Shown: positions 61,987 through 64,000 of the stretch, in pieces
Position numbering within the stretch: the stretch's first letter is position 1
Layout of the letters: every line of letters begins with the position of its first letter
DNA from: Trichomonas vaginalis G3
Taxonomy: Eukaryota > Parabasalia > Trichomonadida > Trichomonadidae
NCBI RefSeq assembly: GCF_026262505.1
Contig: NC_067205.1
Coordinates: 6,200,001 to 6,264,000 of the forward strand
Reading direction: 5' to 3'
Length of the DNA stretch: 64,000 nucleotides
Notes under the pieces: model-generated
What the model was told of the DNA's origin: nothing
The model's input: only the letters and a program-made list of their open reading frames with translations
Databases searched by the model: none
Position numbers and translations under genes: made by a program

Positions 61987-62229
61987 ATGGGTTTCTTCAG
62001 TAAGATAGGAAACTTCTTTCGAAATGTTGGAAGAGGTATATGGAATGGAATAAAATCTGTCGGAAAAGGAATTTGGAACGGTGTCAAAAATATTGGTAAA
62101 AGAGTAGGTCAGTTTGTTGGTATTATACCTAAAGACCCTGAACCAGAAGAACAAGCTCCTGTTATACAACAGCCTGAACCTGCACCACAGTCTAGTTGGC
62201 AACCAAATCCAACACCTCAACCGTATTAA
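61987..62229 (+). CDS. small amphipathic pVI-like peptide (PC)
   Basis: 80 residues, nearly identical to PA 27199-27441 (MGFFSKIGNFFRNVGRGIWN, then GIKSVGKGIWNGVKNIGKR). The leader TTTTTACATATAGTAAA is conserved too. Confidence 0.6.
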   Translation: MGFFSKIGNFFRNVGRGIWNGIKSVGKGIWNGVKNIGKRVGQFVGIIPKDPEPEEQAPVIQQPEPAPQSSWQPNPTPQPY

Positions 62230-62233
62230 AAAA

Positions 62234-63082
62234 TTATATTTTTACCGTTCGATAGTAGTTGTATATGAAACTAAGTTCTAAGTAAAACGCATGGTATAAT
62301 GGAATTATTCTTTTTCTTCCATCTGTAGTAAACCATACTTGAAAGTCTGAAATACTTCCACTTGGTGGTTCGTATAACTTTGTAGGTTTTTCGTAAAAGT
62401 CATTTGCCAAGCATAAGAAAGAGTTTTGGGCGCCAGAAAATGAAGCATGAACAATAATAGCAGCTGGGTCGAAAACATCTTTAAATAAATATGGTTCATC
62501 TCTTGCATATCGACTGTAAATATTTGCTAAAGGAAGTTCGACTTTCTGATTTAACATTCTTTGCAAATAATACCATGACATTGCAGTGAATTCTGTATAT
62601 ATTTGTTCGTCTTTCTTTGGATTGTCTTCGTAGATTTGAAATGACACTTGTGAATTTTGTTTGTCATATACAATTCTCACATAAAGTGTGCTCTCGGTAT
62701 TTGCATATTCATCAGCATATTTTGCATAACATGAATTTATTTTATCTTCTATATTTTTTAACGCAGTCTGTAGAGAAGATGAAAGGTCAACTTGTATTAG
62801 CTCAATTTCTTCCCACATTTTTCGTTTCCCTTCAGATATATAATCTATATGAAACCTTACAATAAATGGAAAACTTTTATCTTCTACAGACACAAACTTC
62901 ATTCTACGAAAGCCAATAGCTTTTGTGACAGATGGGTCTCTTAGCCATCTTAATGGGTAGTCAAAACGATAGCCTTCATGCTTTACGGTATCTAAGTCAA
63001 ACTTTTGACCGACATTAGTAAAAAGTTCATCTAATGGTTTAGTTGTAGCAACTCTTGAATTTTCTTTTTCTATTGGAAGCAT
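62234..63082 (-). CDS. constant-variable surface-type protein (PC)
   Basis: 282 residues. Residues 1-61 differ from PA 26347-27194 at only two or three positions. The last about 80 residues (from FDPAAIIVHASFSGAQNSFL) are identical. Residues about 65-200 are replaced by a different sequence (IDYISEGKRKMWEEIELIQV, YADEYANTESTLYVRIVYDK). The neighbouring genes do not show this pattern. Divergent from the spike with an 18-bp spacer. The function is unknown; a virion surface component is inferred. Confidence 0.65.
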   Translation of the reverse strand: MLPIEKENSRVATTKPLDELFTNVGQKFDLDTVKHEGYRFDYPLRWLRDPSVTKAIGFRRMKFVSVEDKSFPFIVRFHIDYISEGKRKMWEEIELIQVDLSSSLQTALKNIEDKINSCYAKYADEYANTESTLYVRIVYDKQNSQVSFQIYEDNPKKDEQIYTEFTAMSWYYLQRMLNQKVELPLANIYSRYARDEPYLFKDVFDPAAIIVHASFSGAQNSFLCLANDFYEKPTKLYEPPSGSISDFQVWFTTDGRKRIIPLYHAFYLELSFIYNYYRTVKI

Positions 63083-63100
63083 ATTTTATCTAGAATAAAA
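63083..63100. promoter_or_regulatory. 18-bp bidirectional promoter candidate (PC)
   Basis: ATTTTATCTAGAATAAAA, the exact inverse of the PA spacer at 26329-26346, between divergent start codons. Confidence 0.55.
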
Positions 63101-63888
63101 ATGTCAAATGAAACAGCGTCTATGAGAGAAATACAACACAACCGACAACTCATTATACAAGCTCTAAATAAGAACACAACAAACTTTCAAACTATTCTAA
63201 GATATCTGAGTCATTGAAAGAAGGAAACTTAAAACTGACATTAAACCCAATGACAGATGAGTTTCTGTTTCAAGACAATAAGAACCATACTGTCTGTATA
63301 AATCCAACAAAAGGAACTTTAAACGAGAAACCTATATCTGAACTTCTTTTGAAAGCAGATATTGACAACAAAGCTGACAAAGAATATGTCATTGAAAAAG
63401 TTCAAGAAGAACATGACAGAGCAGATGCAACATATGCAACGAAAGAACATACTCATCCTGAACTAGCAGACAAAACATATGTTGACAATAAAATGTCAAG
63501 TGAAGTGACAAGAGCTGAAAACGAATATTCTAAAAAGACTCATACACATTCTATATCTGAAATAACAGACTTACAAGAAACCTTAAACAGTAAAAGTGCC
63601 GTTGGACATACACATACCATTGCAAATATTACAAACTTACAAGAAACCTTAAACAGTAAAAGTGACGTTGGACATACACATACCATTGCAAATATTACAA
63701 ACTTACAAGAAACCTTAAACAGGAAAAGTGACGTTGGACATACACATACATCTTCTGAAATAACAGACTTAAACGTTAGCCTTGAAAATAAAGCAGATAA
63801 AACATATGTCAATGAAATATACCAAAGTTTGATAGGAACAAAAAATATTGAAACTATTGTTGGTGACTTTTCTGTCAATGAAGAAAAT
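63101..63888 (+). pseudogene. phage tail-fibre-like spike, N-terminal and shaft part (PC)
   Basis: Begins MSNETASMREIQHNRQLI as in PA. It has KADKEYVIEKV linkers and four units of the 22-residue GHTHTIANITNLQETLN-type shaft repeat, against six in PA. Similarity to PA stops near 63888 and the remaining bases of the window are unrelated AT-rich sequence. About one interruption is visible near the start. Confidence 0.7.
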
Positions 63889-64000
63889 AAAGAGTGTGGT
63901 AGAATTTACGAAAAAGTGACAGTAGAAAAAGTGACACTTAACCTTAAATTTCCAAACACTATTTTTTGATTATATTTTGTTATTTATATATTTATATATA

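Larger units (their letters stand above)
60408..64000. mobile_element. Maverick/Polinton fossil 'PC', left end, inserted into PB
   Basis: The terminal repeat at 60408-60475 matches the PA ends, and the gene order (methyltransferase, membrane peptide, unknown, amphipathic peptide, constant-variable protein, spike) is that of the right end of PA in mirror image. Similarity to PA ends near 63888, about 110 bp before the window end, so another border may lie there. The insertion lies in a PB gene, so PC is younger than PB. Two or three interruptions are visible. Confidence 0.9.

Noticed and set aside
1-64000. tRNA, rRNA or spliceosomal intron
   Set aside because: No cloverleaf with a usable anticodon, no conserved rRNA segment and no clear Trichomonas-type intron signal was found by reading; a tRNAscan-SE or Infernal run would decide.

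Overview
The window looks like a piece of a parabasalid genome, most likely Trichomonas vaginalis. The evidence is very AT-rich intergenic DNA, intron-less genes, glycine-rich (ALK/LTK-type) and Pmp-like surface-protein relatives, and above all several large Maverick/Polinton DNA elements carrying protein-primed PolB, retroviral-type integrase, packaging ATPase, capsid-like genes, SF3 helicases and KilA-N proteins. I recognised no rRNA, tRNA or CRISPR array. All Maverick copies are treated as fossils: several reading frames are interrupted, and they are listed as regions, not as repaired genes.

Layout. (1) 1-3,785: right-hand part of a Maverick ('P0') with an SF3 primase-helicase region and two small genes, ending in a hairpin. 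(2) 3,790-4,337: a fragment nearly identical to part of a glycine-rich host gene found again at 35.1-35.7 kb. (3) 4,783-29,051: a Maverick of about 24.3 kb ('PA') bounded by 65-bp inverted repeats. It carries a morphogenesis block (coiled-coil protein, capsid-like proteins, ATPase), an SF3 helicase, two KilA-N genes set in dense tandem and palindromic repeats, integrase, a phage-tail-fibre-like spike, membrane-active-looking peptides and an adenine methyltransferase. A 0.7-kb DNA transposon with a 9-bp target duplication lies in it. (4) 29,257-38,773: inverted arms and chained hairpin arrays surrounding three host gene pieces that all lack a start codon. (5) 38,970-41,050: short repeats and a 1,285-bp MITE-like element with 86-bp inverted repeats. 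(6) about 41,360-60,407: a second Maverick family ('PB') with PolB (containing an HNH motif), integrase, PrimPol-helicase, spike, capsid-like genes and ATPase. (7) 60,408 to the window end: the left end of a third Maverick ('PC'), same family as PA, inserted into PB.

How the genes fit together. Integrase would insert the element; PolB and/or the PrimPol-SF3 helicase would replicate it; capsid-like proteins, ATPase, small amphipathic proteins and spike form a virion-type assembly module; the methyltransferase and KilA-N proteins are accessory modification or regulatory factors. PA and PB share the MCP - CCG-motif protein - minor capsid order and the spike module, but differ in sequence and in replication genes.

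Most notable: phage-like spikes in both Maverick families; a constant-variable-constant protein in PA and PC; hairpin arrays with compensating stem changes; divergent gene pairs with only 17-19 bp between start codons; a 106-bp tandem array next to the KilA-N genes; and three start-less host gene pieces held between inverted arms.
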